A stretch of 64,000 bases of DNA from Harmothoe impar (taxonomy: Eukaryota > Annelida > Polychaeta > Phyllodocida > Polynoidae): positions 25,823,772 through 25,887,771 of the forward strand of contig OX381710.1 in assembly GCA_947462335.1 (NCBI GenBank). Reading direction: 5' to 3'. A program made the position numbers and the translations under genes. This document shows, one piece after another, positions 48,427 to 59,354 of this stretch (position 1 is the stretch's first letter; each line of letters opens with the position of its first letter). The notes beneath the pieces are model-generated. The model saw nothing but the letters and a program-made list of their open reading frames with translations, was not told the origin of the DNA and did no database searches.

Positions 48427-49168
48427 TCTGTCAGTTTCTTCAGCTGTAAAAGGGGCGCAGGGCACACACAATATGTACACACTGCGCCACTCAGTATTTA
48501 GAACCTCTAAGTAGATATGCCTGTAACCACTGACCACATGTAGCCCTCTTCGCGGGTGGTTCGATCCTGTTTGAATAGTGAAAACAAAAAGATTCAATGA
48601 TGGACCTTCATTTAAAAGGATGCAAATAGTGACTCGATTTTTGTACAAAGGTATAATTCTGATCGGCTACACATTAAAAATGATCGATCTTTTAGAATTT
48701 AATCTCTAATGCCTTATCATTGTCAGATTGTCTACCCCCCCCTCCTCAGCCAAAATATATTCTGCACAACTAACCTATTATATTGAATGAGAGAATTCTA
48801 CCCTACGGGTCAAGGTGAGCAGTGTGACAGTATGTGAGGTCAGGGTTGGCGACTGTAAACCTGCTGACAACCACTGATGTAATCTTACTCCTCTACAGTC
48901 CTTTCACTACCACCCATAGACCTCTCCCCTACTCCTTATCCCACCCCACCCCTCTATTATATACAAATCCTGCTGATCAAGGCCGCGTACCGTCTCACCT
49001 ATCCCACTCCACTCCCCACACCGCCCATCCCCAACCTAAGATCATAGGTAATTGGGAGGGCGTGAACAGACTTTAAATAACATCATCCAAACTATTGTCT
49101 GTGTCGAGCAAGCTGGCAATTTCACTCTACAGAGCATAGGATGCCGATCCCCGCTCCATTCCGATTAA

Positions 49169-49381
49169 TGTGCCTCTACATGGGTAAAATTCTACACGGG
49201 CGACACGGCGACACGGCCCTTTTAAAAATCGACGGACACAGGAAAATTGGGGATAAAAATTGACCCACTCAGATTTTTCTCTACGTTCTTATGTATCTAA
49301 AAATCGACACAACGACAGTCACTCTGCTAAAAATCGACACAGCGACATCGTCAATATTGTGGGCACCCATGTAGAGGCACA
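49169..49381. mobile_element. MITE flanked by TTAA (piggyBac-like footprint)
   Basis: The 17-bp perfect inverted ends are TGTGCCTCTACATGGGT at 49169-49185 and its complement at 49365-49381, with TTAA outside both (49165-49168, 49382-49385). TTAA is the piggyBac target. However, TTAA is itself palindromic, so it could simply be part of the repeat. The inside has three copies of taaaaatcgac(g/a). No coding capacity. Confidence 0.6.
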
Positions 49382-49616
49382 TTAATGGTGGAGGGGCAGC
49401 AAGTTGTCGGCTTCTAACGCTACAGTAGATTGGCCCTTGTCCCTGAGTTAATATTCTATTTAGCTAGGGCTATCAATCGAAATTATAATCATTTGTATTA
49501 ATCATTAAACCAGTGAGAAATTATTTCGGCCCCTCACCCAAAAAGGATGCATTTCTATGAGTAACAGTTGCTACCTTGAGGATAAAAATTAATGAAAGGC
49601 CTGCTTTCCTACTCAC

Positions 49617-49712
49617 CTCGTTCCCGTTAGGCTGCAGGCGTCTGCTGCTTTCATCCATGGTCGAGCATACCCAACGCCATTTTGTATCAGATTCCCTGCG
49701 TCCATCGTTCAC
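49617..49712 (-). CDS. Possible first coding exon on the minus strand, unrecognised
   Basis: On the minus strand an ATG at 49712 opens MNDGRRESDTKWRWVCSTMD, continuing ESSRRLQPNGNE to a strong donor, GAG|GTGAGTAG, at 49616. The second ATG (49658) sits in a perfect ACCATGG context. The polar composition is protein-like and the exon ends in phase 0. I see no downstream exon on this strand (lower coordinates), so the gene, if any, is not traced. Confidence 0.25.
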
Positions 49713-49961
49713 GGGTACCTGCTATCCCATATGATAGTGTGGAATTGGTGTAACTACAGACTAGGAACCGTCCTGGTTCGTGCCCACCATCAAGACCATG
49801 AGTCTTTGTTAAAGGCGCATATCTTGCTACCCCTCCAGCAATAGTCGGAGTGGAGTCAGGACAGGTACTCAGCCCTATATATAGGGGTGCTGGGGGTCTA
49901 AGAGTAGTCGTCACTTTATATAAGCGCCTCTGTTAGTCTCCCCCCCCCCACACACACACAG

Positions 49962-50025
49962 CTTACCCTGGGGGTATTGAAGGTCAAGACGGTGACTGAC
50001 GGCGTTGAGGAGTTCTTGTGTGCAG
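49962..50025 (+). CDS. Possible cassette exon, 64 bases, frame-shifting
   Basis: A C-rich tract and cacacacacag acceptor precede 64 bases with only one open frame (LTLGVLKVKTVTDGVEEFLC then A), ending at a strong donor, GCAG|GTGAGT, at 50026. The open frame is the one that follows exon 1 in phase. However, 64 is not a multiple of 3: joined to exon 2, the reading frame meets a stop after 18 codons. It could be a poison exon, part of another transcript, or chance. Confidence 0.3.
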
Positions 50026-50664
50026 GTGAGTAGGGGTGAAAGAGGTCAGGGGCAGGTGTTCACATGGGGTCAGTGATCAGGAAAGGTGTACAACCCAGAC
50101 TTTCACTGCATGTGGTATAGCCTCATGAATTATTATGTCACAATGAAATAACAATTTTCCATTGAGCTACTCTGAACATAATATCAAATGTTCTGAAAAT
50201 ACAATAAGAAGACCGAGTATGACGCTTTCCCCTGCTGGGTTTGTTTATCAAGGCAGCAGTAGTGGGCCTCACCAACAGGTGTGAGACGGAGTATAACGTG
50301 TAATGTCCAGGTGGGAGGGGTCAGGGAGGTGTGTGAGTGAGGTGTCGGTGATCAGAGGGTGGCGGTAGGAGACTCACACACCTACATGCTGCCTCAAGGC
50401 AGGACATGGCTGACCTACACGTATACCTGTAGCAGAACACCATTGGGGATCCACTGGGACCCAACAGCAAGAGTTGCAGTAGCGATATATAGGGCATGTC
50501 TCTACTGGATATGCAGAATGGAGATTCATGTAAGGAGCAGTTCTTGAAACCAGTTAGAAATTGACCACTACCTTAGGATCTGGTGAGTCCTATATGTAAC
50601 ATGTACCCGGAAAAGGAATCTTAGTGTACCCTGCAGTAAGGTCCCTTTTTGGACATGTCCACAG

Positions 50665-50757
50665 ATCAACATGCCGGCCAGTTCTGACAAAGACTCTTAT
50701 CAAAAGCTAGGACTGAGCAGACCGAGTAGTGGATACTCCTGCCAGCCAGAGGAGTGA
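50665..50757 (+). CDS. Possible alternative terminal exon or small ORF
   Basis: After an acceptor-like ggacatgtccacag, a phase-0 frame reads INMPASSDKDSYQKLGLSRP then SSGYSCQPEE and stops at TGA 50755-50757. Composition is strongly protein-like. From exon 1 in phase 0 this would give a product of about 52 residues. Its own ATG at 50671 is also possible. No AATAAA is evident close downstream. Confidence 0.25.
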   Translation: MNMPASSDKDSYQKLGLSRPSSGYSCQPEE

Positions 50758-52783
50758 TATATGCATGGTAATATTCTAAAGTGAGTTGAATAACAGAAAA
50801 CACAGGGGTAGGCTCGGAGATGTCAGTAATATGGCCTGCCCCCTGTGGAGAGACGGAGTATAGCCCATGTTAACTGGCCATTTCCAGGAGGTAAGTGGTG
50901 GATTAGGGAGATTACAGTTATTACACCACTGAGTGGGCACACCGTCATAATGTACACGCCATCTGTGGTCATAATACACACATGGCATATATATAGACGA
51001 AATGCCATTACATGGTCAGTGAATGGAAGGCAGCTATTAATGTACAAATGGACTAAGGGGGCGGAATATATCCAGCTATATAGATGTGTAATGGGTGACC
51101 CAGAGTAGTCCACCATGTTGGCGTATAGATGAATGTCCCCCGGTAGATGTTGTTAGTTTCTGCATGCGAGTACCTCAATCTGCATGTAGCAGCAAGGGCA
51201 CGTTCCAGATGCAAGTGCTGCAGATGACCCCAGCAGATGACTTGTTAAACAGTTATTGGTAAATGTTTATATTGTCTATTCTGCAAGAATATAACCAAGA
51301 ACCCAGTGATGAATTATTATCATAGACATACATGTCTGCAGCTAAAGGATTATCAGCATACTAAATATATTTACACACATACCCATAAAGTGCTCGTGGC
51401 AAGGCATTTACTACTCACATAAGTATACTATATTCCCAATACCCCCATTCCCTCCCGTCACTCCTACCATGAGTATGCATGTCAAACTATCTGTTCTGCT
51501 GGTATAGGATAAGGGTGGATCGAGTAGACTGCAATGCCATGCCTGGTGGTACCATCAGTGGCAGAGAAGGGAACTAAATACATTTGGTGTTATTATTGGT
51601 TTCTCCAGATGATTGCTTCCCATGAGCAGCAAGACCACAGGAACTAGTGATGTTATACCTGGGGGGACAAGATGGCGGCCTGCACAGGTTGACCAATTAC
51701 ATTACTATAATAGTGCTAGGAGTCAGAAGTCTAGACATGGTGCCAGACTTTTGCATGTATAAGGCACACTTAGGGGAGACTTGTGACACTAAAAATCTTT
51801 AACATGGCAGTAAACCGTAATGTCAACCTCTCACCCTACATGCAGCCTTATGGGGGCTGCAGGTAGGCAGCATTAATAACACTCCTGTCTCACTCACCTC
51901 CACAATGTACATATAGGTCCTGAGGTTGTTAGAAGTAAGTGCTGTAGCTCTGCTTTAGAGAATAACTGTCAAACAGGAGCACACACTGTAAAGGTATACA
52001 TGTACTGTAAGAATAAGAAGAAAATGTCCCATGAAATAACAATAATTCTGATTGGTATTATTTTATCCACAATGTTATTCTTTTTTTAATGATTTATTGA
52101 CCACATCACATATAGAATGCTGTAGGGTCAAAGGTAGAAACTCACGTTATGGGGTATCACTTTTTGGTGAAATTTCTCAATCTCCCAAGCCTAATAATTA
52201 TTTTGCCTCCTACCATGGTATCTGGTACCGACTCTAGAGTGTCAGGTCCAAAACACGTCCGCAATTGGCCAGATATGGAGGGAAGGTTTAGGGAGTCGTG
52301 TTGGTTCCAGCCCCATACATTATATAGATGGTTTCAGCATCGTCTAATATAGTGCCATGACCCACCAATGAGTTTAGAACCACTTGATATCAGAAATATT
52401 ATGAATATGCCAAACACAAATAGTGAACATGGACATCACATGGCGTTGCCCCCCCCCCCCACCACCATCAGCCATGGGCCGACGACAAACTCCACCACTA
52501 TAACCTTGAAGCCTTAAATCAAGGCATGCTTCGCTGAGGACAGTGTGAAATGGTTTGGGACACGGCCAGGGTTATCGGACAAAGTGCTAAATTAGCCACA
52601 CATACAAATACTGGCGGATATTGCAGTAGATCTACTGTACTTTATTTTTTTGAAATACAAGATGTCCTATGCTTTAGCACTGAAGGGCCGTATTCAATGC
52701 CCTCATTGAATACAATGTGGCCGTATTCAATGGGCCAAGAAAAAGTTGTTTTTATTCATAAAATTAATTCAAATAAAAAATAA

Positions 52784-52941
52784 ACACAAATTCCAACTAC
52801 ATTGATACCGCTCTGATGTATTTCACTCGTGGGGGCTAGGGCGCATCCCACTCAGCCTGCGGCTTCGTGGGATACTGCCCCAGCCCCCACTCGAGAAATA
52901 CAACAGAGACGGTATCAATGGGCGTTGGCATTTGTCTATAT
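52784..52941. mobile_element. Foldback element, aaataac/cgtgaa family, second copy
   Basis: The arms contain CATTGATACCG, GTATTTC and CTCGTGGGGGCT, with near complements on the other side (52875-52920). The centre CTGCGGCTTCGTG (52858-52870) matches the centre of 31545-31704, and both right ends finish ttgtctata. A short 24-nt hairpin (GTATTCAATG / CATTGAATAC) lies just upstream at 52690-52713. Confidence 0.5.
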
Positions 52942-53752
52942 CTTTTTATATTATGAGATATATACGGACATTAAGATACATATTCTATAGTAAGCATGTT
53001 AAAACATTGTGATTAGCAGTGTTATCAACAATTACATGCGCTGTTATTAGTCTCACAAATGATACATTTTCATTTGAATTAAAATAATCAATGATAGCCA
53101 AGCGAAAGTTGCCCTCGATGGACAACAATATCATGTACTTGCAGATATCCCAGCTGAAGGATTTCTAAGTTAAAGGGGCATTCTCACCACTCGCACTTAC
53201 CACGTAGCAGACTAGAACAGTACTAGAATTGTGAGTGGGAAACGCTCGGTGAGAATGGCACTTTAATAGCCACGTATACCTACAACTTTCACCCCATTTA
53301 CCAGGTCATACCCTCAGATCAATGACACGGCCTCATGTCGGAGCAAATCATTGGCCGTCAATTGGCTCGGATGACCGTGGGTGGAGGGGTAGCATATTAT
53401 AGGAAGAAAATACACATCGATTTCAACGGGATGATCTGGATGTAAGAGCAAATAAGATGAGAGGCACGCACACGGACTGTGTTTTCGTTGCTATCACCTG
53501 AAGCCTTATTTTGATACAAAATATATTGTCCGGTTTTGGGTACCATTATGAGGTACTTTGTTTGAAAATTATCTGAAAAAGATCAAATAGAAAAACGTTA
53601 GAGAACACATTTTGACGAGATCAGTGCTATAGCACATATCTGGACCAACCATGGCCTCTTTATCTCTCCCGGCCAAACATGGACATGATGGTAGGAAGAG
53701 TCCCTACTTTTGGGTCACAAAGGCATCCCAAATAGGAAGATGGCGGCCTCCC

Positions 53753-54609
53753 GGAGGGCGTTCCTCATCTAACTGGTGGTTATGACTTTTCTTTGACTGC
53801 ATCAGAGGTGCACTTATGACTATGATTTTTTAGCCATTCCTCGTGAGAGATCACATCATAAGTGTTAATGCCTACTTATGACTCAGAAAATGTGAGTCAT
53901 AAGTGAGTCATAGTCACAAGTGGCTAATAAAGAGTTCATGTCCACTTAGTTAGTGGTGAATCTTTATTTTACAGGTAATTTTGGTCTATTCCATCTATTA
54001 CCACTTGAATAAAGATGGTTCAATGATAATTTGTGCCAAATTACCATCGCTTGTATTGGTTATGGATGTGTTCTAGTTGCAATAAGAGGAGTATCAGTTG
54101 TTGGGTAAACCCTGATTCAGATCTGCAGAGATCAGCTCGTAATTGATCAAAGTCAATGTTAGGTAAATATAGAACATGGTGAAAACCTTTAACTATGATC
54201 CAACACCATCAACCAACCTCACTTTGCTGTGGGTCACAAGTCATAAGTCACAACTTTTAACCTTCTCACTCAGAAATATTTATATTTTAGGCATGGATTA
54301 TGATAATCATCAAATTATTTTAGGTTAAACACTTTCTCCTATAGTTCTGTTATCAGGGAATTATGGATAATGGTTGTCAATTTTATTCAATTGATTCCTC
54401 TAAACATTATTCAGTTTTGAAAAGTTATTTCACCCTTGAGATACGCTCATAAGTTTTTATGCCTTTTGAGGTCATAAGGGCTTATGACTTGTGACTCACC
54501 CCAGTCACAATTCATGAGGAACAGGTTTTGCAAAGTCACAGAAGTTGAGGAACGGCGTTTGAGTCATAAGGAATCACAAGGAAATCATATCTGATGAGGA
54601 ACGCCCTCC
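53753..54609. mobile_element. Inverted-repeat element rich in CTTATGAC motifs
   Basis: The 17-bp ends GGAGGGCGTTCCTCATC are perfectly inverted (53753-53769 and 54593-54609). The first and last 180 bp are crowded with cttatgac, gtcataag and agtcacaag motifs in both orientations, resembling subterminal transposase-binding repeats. The AT-rich centre encodes nothing recognisable. Target duplication not resolved. Confidence 0.6.
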
Positions 54610-55372
54610 AGGGGTGATCAATAATGTTGGCCGAGCCGTTCAGTAAGAGGTTGTTTGAGTAAAGGGGTTGTTATAAATGGATGATAGGGGCAGGATACCC
54701 ACATATACTTCTCACATAACTGCCCACTGGGGATTTATTACCCTTATAAATAAAACATAGATCTCAGGGTCATGAATTGTGCACTTAAATGACTAAAGGA
54801 AAATTACCAAATGTGGGACTATATATTTCTCCGGATTTCTGTCATCTCCACAGTAGCACACACCGTGTGAAAAGGAAAAGGACACATAACAGACCCGCAG
54901 TCCTGGGCCTGCAGACGGGAGAATGGTCTACATGACACCCATTAGGTGCTATAATGCATAAAGACAGAGGATCCGAGAGAATAATCCCTTCGTTGTACAA
55001 ACAATACTCATAATAAGCCCTACAACACTCCATACACACCGACATAAATATTTACGTAGGAAATAGCATGAAAACACGCCTGCTCATCACGCCCACTCAA
55101 GAAATAAAAAAGAAACAAATAATGGAATATTATACTGATACATAGGCACGCACCGGGAAATGGACTCACTGTGCCTCTATCCCCCCGTCTCAGGACAGCT
55201 ACTTTATACCATGTGTGTAGATCTCGTCTAAAGCTATCGGGAAATTGGGTCTGATGCCTGTTGAAATTTGTATATTTCCATGTTTCTTGAACACAACAGT
55301 CATATGGACTGCAAATGGCCGATGAATGGGAAGGGGGCAGGGAAGGGTAATGGTATTTAAAAGAAAAGCAAG

Positions 55373-55444
55373 ACTGAGAGAGGAGAGAGACAGAGGGACA
55401 GAGAGACAGAAGACAGAGAGACAGAGAGACAGAGAGAGCGACAA

Positions 55445-55512
<68 letters not shown>

Positions 55513-55612
55513 GGAGACAGAGACAGAGATGGAGAGACAGACATACAGATAGATAGACAGACAGGCCGATGGAGGCGGAGACAGAGAGACAGAGACAGCT
55601 GACTGAGATAAC
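55373..55612. repeat. GA/GACA microsatellite with a pure (AG)28 core
   Basis: Pure AG at 55455-55510 is flanked by degenerate gacagagag repeats. The long minus-strand frame here (poly Ser-Leu) and the plus Arg-Glu frame are artefacts of the repeat. Confidence 0.92.
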
Positions 55613-56339
55613 AAGCTAAAACATGCAGGCTAGAAGACAGAGTGGAAAAGGGAGACCTCAACCCGGGACCTCAAAGGGAAACACATAATTATGTCATATC
55701 AGATATATCCCACACATATCCCTCACATATCCAGAGTTGGATAGACTATACCAGGGTTATTAACCCCCTGCGCATTTCTCTGTTGCTACTAGCCGCCCAT
55801 CTGTCTGCCTGTATTAACAATTAGTGTAATAGACATTCATAGAACATGCTACCATCATACTCAGGCCACTAAATGACACAGTGTATCCACAATACTTCTG
55901 ATGACCAGGATATGGGAAGCCGTTCTATACATTTGTATCACATTTGTATCTATACATATGACCTTAAACTGTCGTGAGAATTTAGTCACTTGTTATGTAT
56001 GTGATGGAGACGTATGAAATAACCTAAAATGTTCGACGGCCAATTTCACCCCAAACTATACCCCTTTTAGCGCGATAGCCCACAGAGAAGGTATGATGCC
56101 CTAGCGGAACGGTACTCTATGGATAACCATATAAAATGACCATCTTAGGTAAAGGAAGCAGGTTAGGCTTAGTAACACATACTGGATATTGTAAATAGAC
56201 TATAAAGGGACAGAGAGAAACTAACAGAAAGGGACAAACAGAATGACATTATATAGATACCAACATTCATAATGAAAACCGTTTCATAGCAGACTATGTC
56301 ACGATAGTCATACCATATCACATTATCGCCCACTCCTCC

Positions 56340-56495
56340 CATCATGGCACCGAGCGACAGGAGCAGCTCAGGGTCATGATCACGGAAATACCCGAGCAGC
56401 TCCGAGGTATCACGAGCCGTGCAGAACAGCTCCTGCTCCTCTGTGTACTTCTACACCCTTTTGCATTAATAGATAGGATATTATAATATAGAATA
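56340..56495 (+). other. Coding-like segment without firm splice sites
   Basis: One frame reads TERQEQLRVMITEIPEQLRG then ITSRAEQLLLLC before reaching a stop further on. A second frame is also open. The block gagcagctc recurs, so the pattern may come from small repeats. I mention it because it lies 1.1 kb upstream of the best exon. Confidence 0.15.
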
Positions 56496-57464
56496 TGTAG
56501 TTCTTATTGTGTATTTATATAATACTAATTGAACTTGATAATGATTATCATATTTGTGACGAGGGAGGCTCAATGCACTGTTATATTTTAAGGGGGGCAA
56601 AACTATTTTGATCTATTTTTGGGGAGGGAGGGATTCACATCATTTAACCTCTCTCGCCCTGTCTCTGTCTCTCTTTACCTCCCTCCCTACCTCCCTCCCC
56701 GCCTCCCTCCCACTCCTACATTCCTCCTGCACCCAGAAGCCCTGTACCCCTGTAGATACCGGCTCTGTACTGCTACCCCCCGGACAGGAATGTAGAGTGG
56801 TGTTTTATACTGGTGCCTGTTGCCGCACCATGACACCCCCAGTATAGAGATCTGCCCTCTCGGCACTTGGTGACGGACCCCTCTCCATGTAGCACCCATA
56901 CTCTGATATAGTCCTTACCCTGAGGAGTGCAGCTTCTGGGTCCTATAGTATTATTTCAGGACTTCAGCCATGATACATCAGGTAGGAGTGTCCTTTATGG
57001 CCGCGAGAAGTTGCAAGCTGAACTATTGTAACCATTAATAACAGTAACCTTTTCCCGCTCAAACATATATTGTACAAGCCAGCTCATAAATTAGGAAATA
57101 ATTGCTTCCTGTGCCTCAGCCATGGGAAGGTGTACATGTTTAGGGATATTTACGGTACTGTTATCAAATCAAGTTTGAGGACAGTGAGCTGATGAGCAGC
57201 TGATGAGTTGTCCCACATACTACCGTCCATACAGTTGCATATGTTTTTGTTTACTGGCAGTATTCCCAAATGTGGTATTATTGGTTTCATTGCAGGTGCT
57301 GTGTAAATAACTTTAAGTTAGTCTCATAACGTTCTATTCATAAAACAGGTTATTTTCCCACACACCCAGCTCACAACTAACCGGATATCCTATATTGGTC
57401 AGCGTATATTTCATGCTCTATGTGCACCTATAACTGAATCTCTCTCCTGTTCTGTACATTGCAG

Positions 57465-57986
57465 GCGGAGATAGGGCAAGCCTTGTCCAACCTGGAGACC
57501 ACTGGATCCTCCCTTGAGTCTTCCAATAAGGATCGAGGCACCGCCCAGGATCCAAACAACCCAGAGGATCCTACCCATACCCAGGAGGATCTAAACAACC
57601 TGAGGGATTCTAGTGACACCAGAGGAGGTTTTAGCACGTGGAGTACGAGTTTCTCGAAGAAGAAATCAGAGATACCGGATAATGCCCAGCGTATCGCGGA
57701 TAATACCCGAGATAGATCAAATAATGCCTGTACCAAGCTGGATTGCGGCCAGAGTAATGGAGTGGGTATTGGGGATGGTGTGGGGAGTGTTGCTAAGGAG
57801 GGAGGTTCATTGAGGGAGAGAACACGAGACGTGGGCGATAATAGAGGAAAAGAAGTGAGTGATAATAGGGGAGATGACTCTCCACGGGATGTGAACGCCA
57901 ACCGGGCTGACCATACCACAGTCAGTGGAGACCCGAGTAGAGCTGGGAAATGCACCCTGGGAAGTGCACCTAACCTTCAAACGGTG
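57465..57986 (+). CDS. Exon 2, 174 codons: main coding exon of an unrecognised gene
   Basis: The exon is bounded by a strong acceptor (pyrimidine tract, cattgcag) and a near-consensus donor (GTG|GTAAGTG at 57987), and is exactly 522 bases, phase 0 to 0. It begins AEIGQALSNLETTGSSLESS, continuing the helix of exon 1. It then becomes polar and charged, rich in Asp, Asn, Ser, Arg and Gly with few hydrophobics, and contains an FSTWSTSF patch about 60 codons in, followed by KKK. A loosely repeated (D/N)-N-(T/R)-R-(D/G) theme, as in IADNTRDRSNN, VGDNRGKE and VSDNRGDD, suggests an intrinsically disordered region with degenerate repeats. No catalytic motif, signal peptide or membrane segment. An antisense frame of similar length exists but lacks such splice sites. 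Confidence 0.6.
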
Positions 57987-58440
57987 GTAAGTGACAGAAT
58001 CTTTATTAGCTTTAACTGTTTGAATAATCTTGCCATTTTCTCACAATTTCATGTTCAAATGTGGTTACATACAAAGAAGTGATAAATTGGAAACGTTGTT
58101 TGGTAATATTTTACAGTGGGATGGATAGGGAGAGATGTAGGAATAAGAGAAAATAAGTAGAGTGTCCGTCAAAAAGATAGAACAGGCTCTAGTGATGGAC
58201 ACTCTTTTAAAGTACTTTTATCACGATTGCCATCACACATTATGATTCCAATAATACAGCTGCAGCCTGCCGCCTCTACATAAAACCATCAAAACTAACG
58301 ATAATAGAGGTCGTCATGCCCATGCAGTCAACAAATCACCCCTAAAGCGAATTAGTTGAAGTCAATCTCATATGACTTTACCCTAAAGGGTTAATGAGGT
58401 CTGACAGTAATTCCTAACAAACCAATACTCTGCTCCCCAG

Positions 58441-58500
58441 AGGCAGAACAGCAGGTTGATCCACAGCAACCACAACTGTGTTGTGTTGTCACTGATCATG
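58441..58500 (+). CDS. Possible exon 3 (20 codons)
   Basis: A CTAAC branch-like site and pyrimidine tract precede the acceptor ctgctccccag. The frame RQNSRLIHSNHNCVVLSLIM is open in the phase required by exon 2 and ends at GTGACG, a weak donor. If not spliced there it stops at TGA 58534-58536 and would be a terminal exon. Two CRE palindromes (58520, 58555) lie just downstream. Confidence 0.35.
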
Positions 58501-59168
58501 GTGACGCCATGCACATCTGTGACGTCACCGATTTGACATAATTGCTCATCATTATGACGTCAATGACGTCCCTGACCTCCTTTTAACTGAATGTACGTCT
58601 CGGACATTAATGCTCAAAATTCCCCAATCCCCAAGTACATATTCATGATTAGCAGCTGCAAATGAAAAAGAAAACATGTATACATCAGGTTTTGTACACA
58701 AGATTTACCAGTACAAAATATGCAATTTACACACAGGCCTTACTAGCTGCTCAGCCATGGACCCTATGTATACCATACTACGGTGGGAAATGTGGGAATG
58801 ATTCATACATGGTTCTCCCCCAACGTGACCACGTGATAATAATATATTGGGTGATCACGACGTTATGTCTGCCAAAATGAGCTTGAGTTCCATGTTAAAT
58901 AACCAGCAGCAAGGGAACAGGAAGAACGAGGAAACATCGTCTATAAATGTTATAACAAGTGAATCATCTATGCAGTTAGGAAAGTGGTGATAAATCACTC
59001 AGGACAGCGTTTAGTGGTAAAACAGCTACGCTGGGTACCTGCACCTGCATTCCTGTCTATTCACCTGCTATACACATAGACCACAGGGAACCACTCACAA
59101 CTCGAAGTATTTTGGGGAGGGATCCTTTTGGTGGTAAACCTCAGAACTAACCACTACTTCCGTTAACA

Positions 59169-59182
59169 GTTACCATGGCAAC
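59169..59182. promoter_or_regulatory. RFX X-box-like palindrome GTTACCATGGCAAC
   Basis: A full match to the RFX X-box pattern (GTNRCC, 0-3 bases, RGYAAC). No promoter is identified next to it. The match is direct, function unknown. Confidence 0.35.
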
Positions 59183-59323
59183 ACGTGAGTGTGTATCAGT
59201 TGTGTATAGAGAGGGGTCAGGTCTTTAATTACCCTAAAAATCCAGTGTGGTGGGGATAGGCATTGTAAATTCATACTCAATTTATTTTTACTGGTTTTTT
59301 AATCCAGACTATTAATTTACTAT

Positions 59324-59354
59324 AGAAATATTACTATAATATAGTAATATTTCT
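59324..59354. repeat. 31-nt perfect AT-rich palindrome
   Basis: Two 15-nt arms, AGAAATATTACTATA and its complement, surround a single base. A third copy of the arm (tatagtaatatttct) lies 30 bp downstream. Confidence 0.75.

Larger units (their letters stand above)
40406..57464 (+). other. Long phase-0 intron of the candidate gene (17.1 kb)
   Basis: It begins GTGAGT and ends with a pyrimidine-rich acceptor (tctctcctgttctgtacattgcag). It contains foldbacks at 41750, 42965, 47815, 49169, 52784 and 53753, an AT microsatellite, a GA microsatellite, and a few exon-like segments listed separately. The sub-stretches 42290-42960, 43135-44580, 44650-46460, 46485-47810, 50760-52680 and 54615-55370 contain nothing I can identify. 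Confidence 0.4.

Noticed and set aside
48550..48570. GGTTCGATCC resembling a tRNA B box
   Set aside because: No A box, acceptor stem or anticodon arm can be folded around it.
55326..55661. Long serine/leucine-rich minus frame and arginine/glutamate-rich plus frame
   Set aside because: Both are translations of the GA/GACA microsatellite.
55642..55700. Peptide containing GDLNPGP, reminiscent of the NPGP motif found in some CR1-type retroelements and 2A-like peptides
   Set aside because: The key acidic residues before NPGP do not fit, the flanking sequence is low complexity, and no endonuclease or reverse transcriptase follows.
57428..57955. 175-codon minus frame opposite exon 2
   Set aside because: The plus-strand frame has strong splice sites at both ends and more natural composition. 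The antisense frame has neither.
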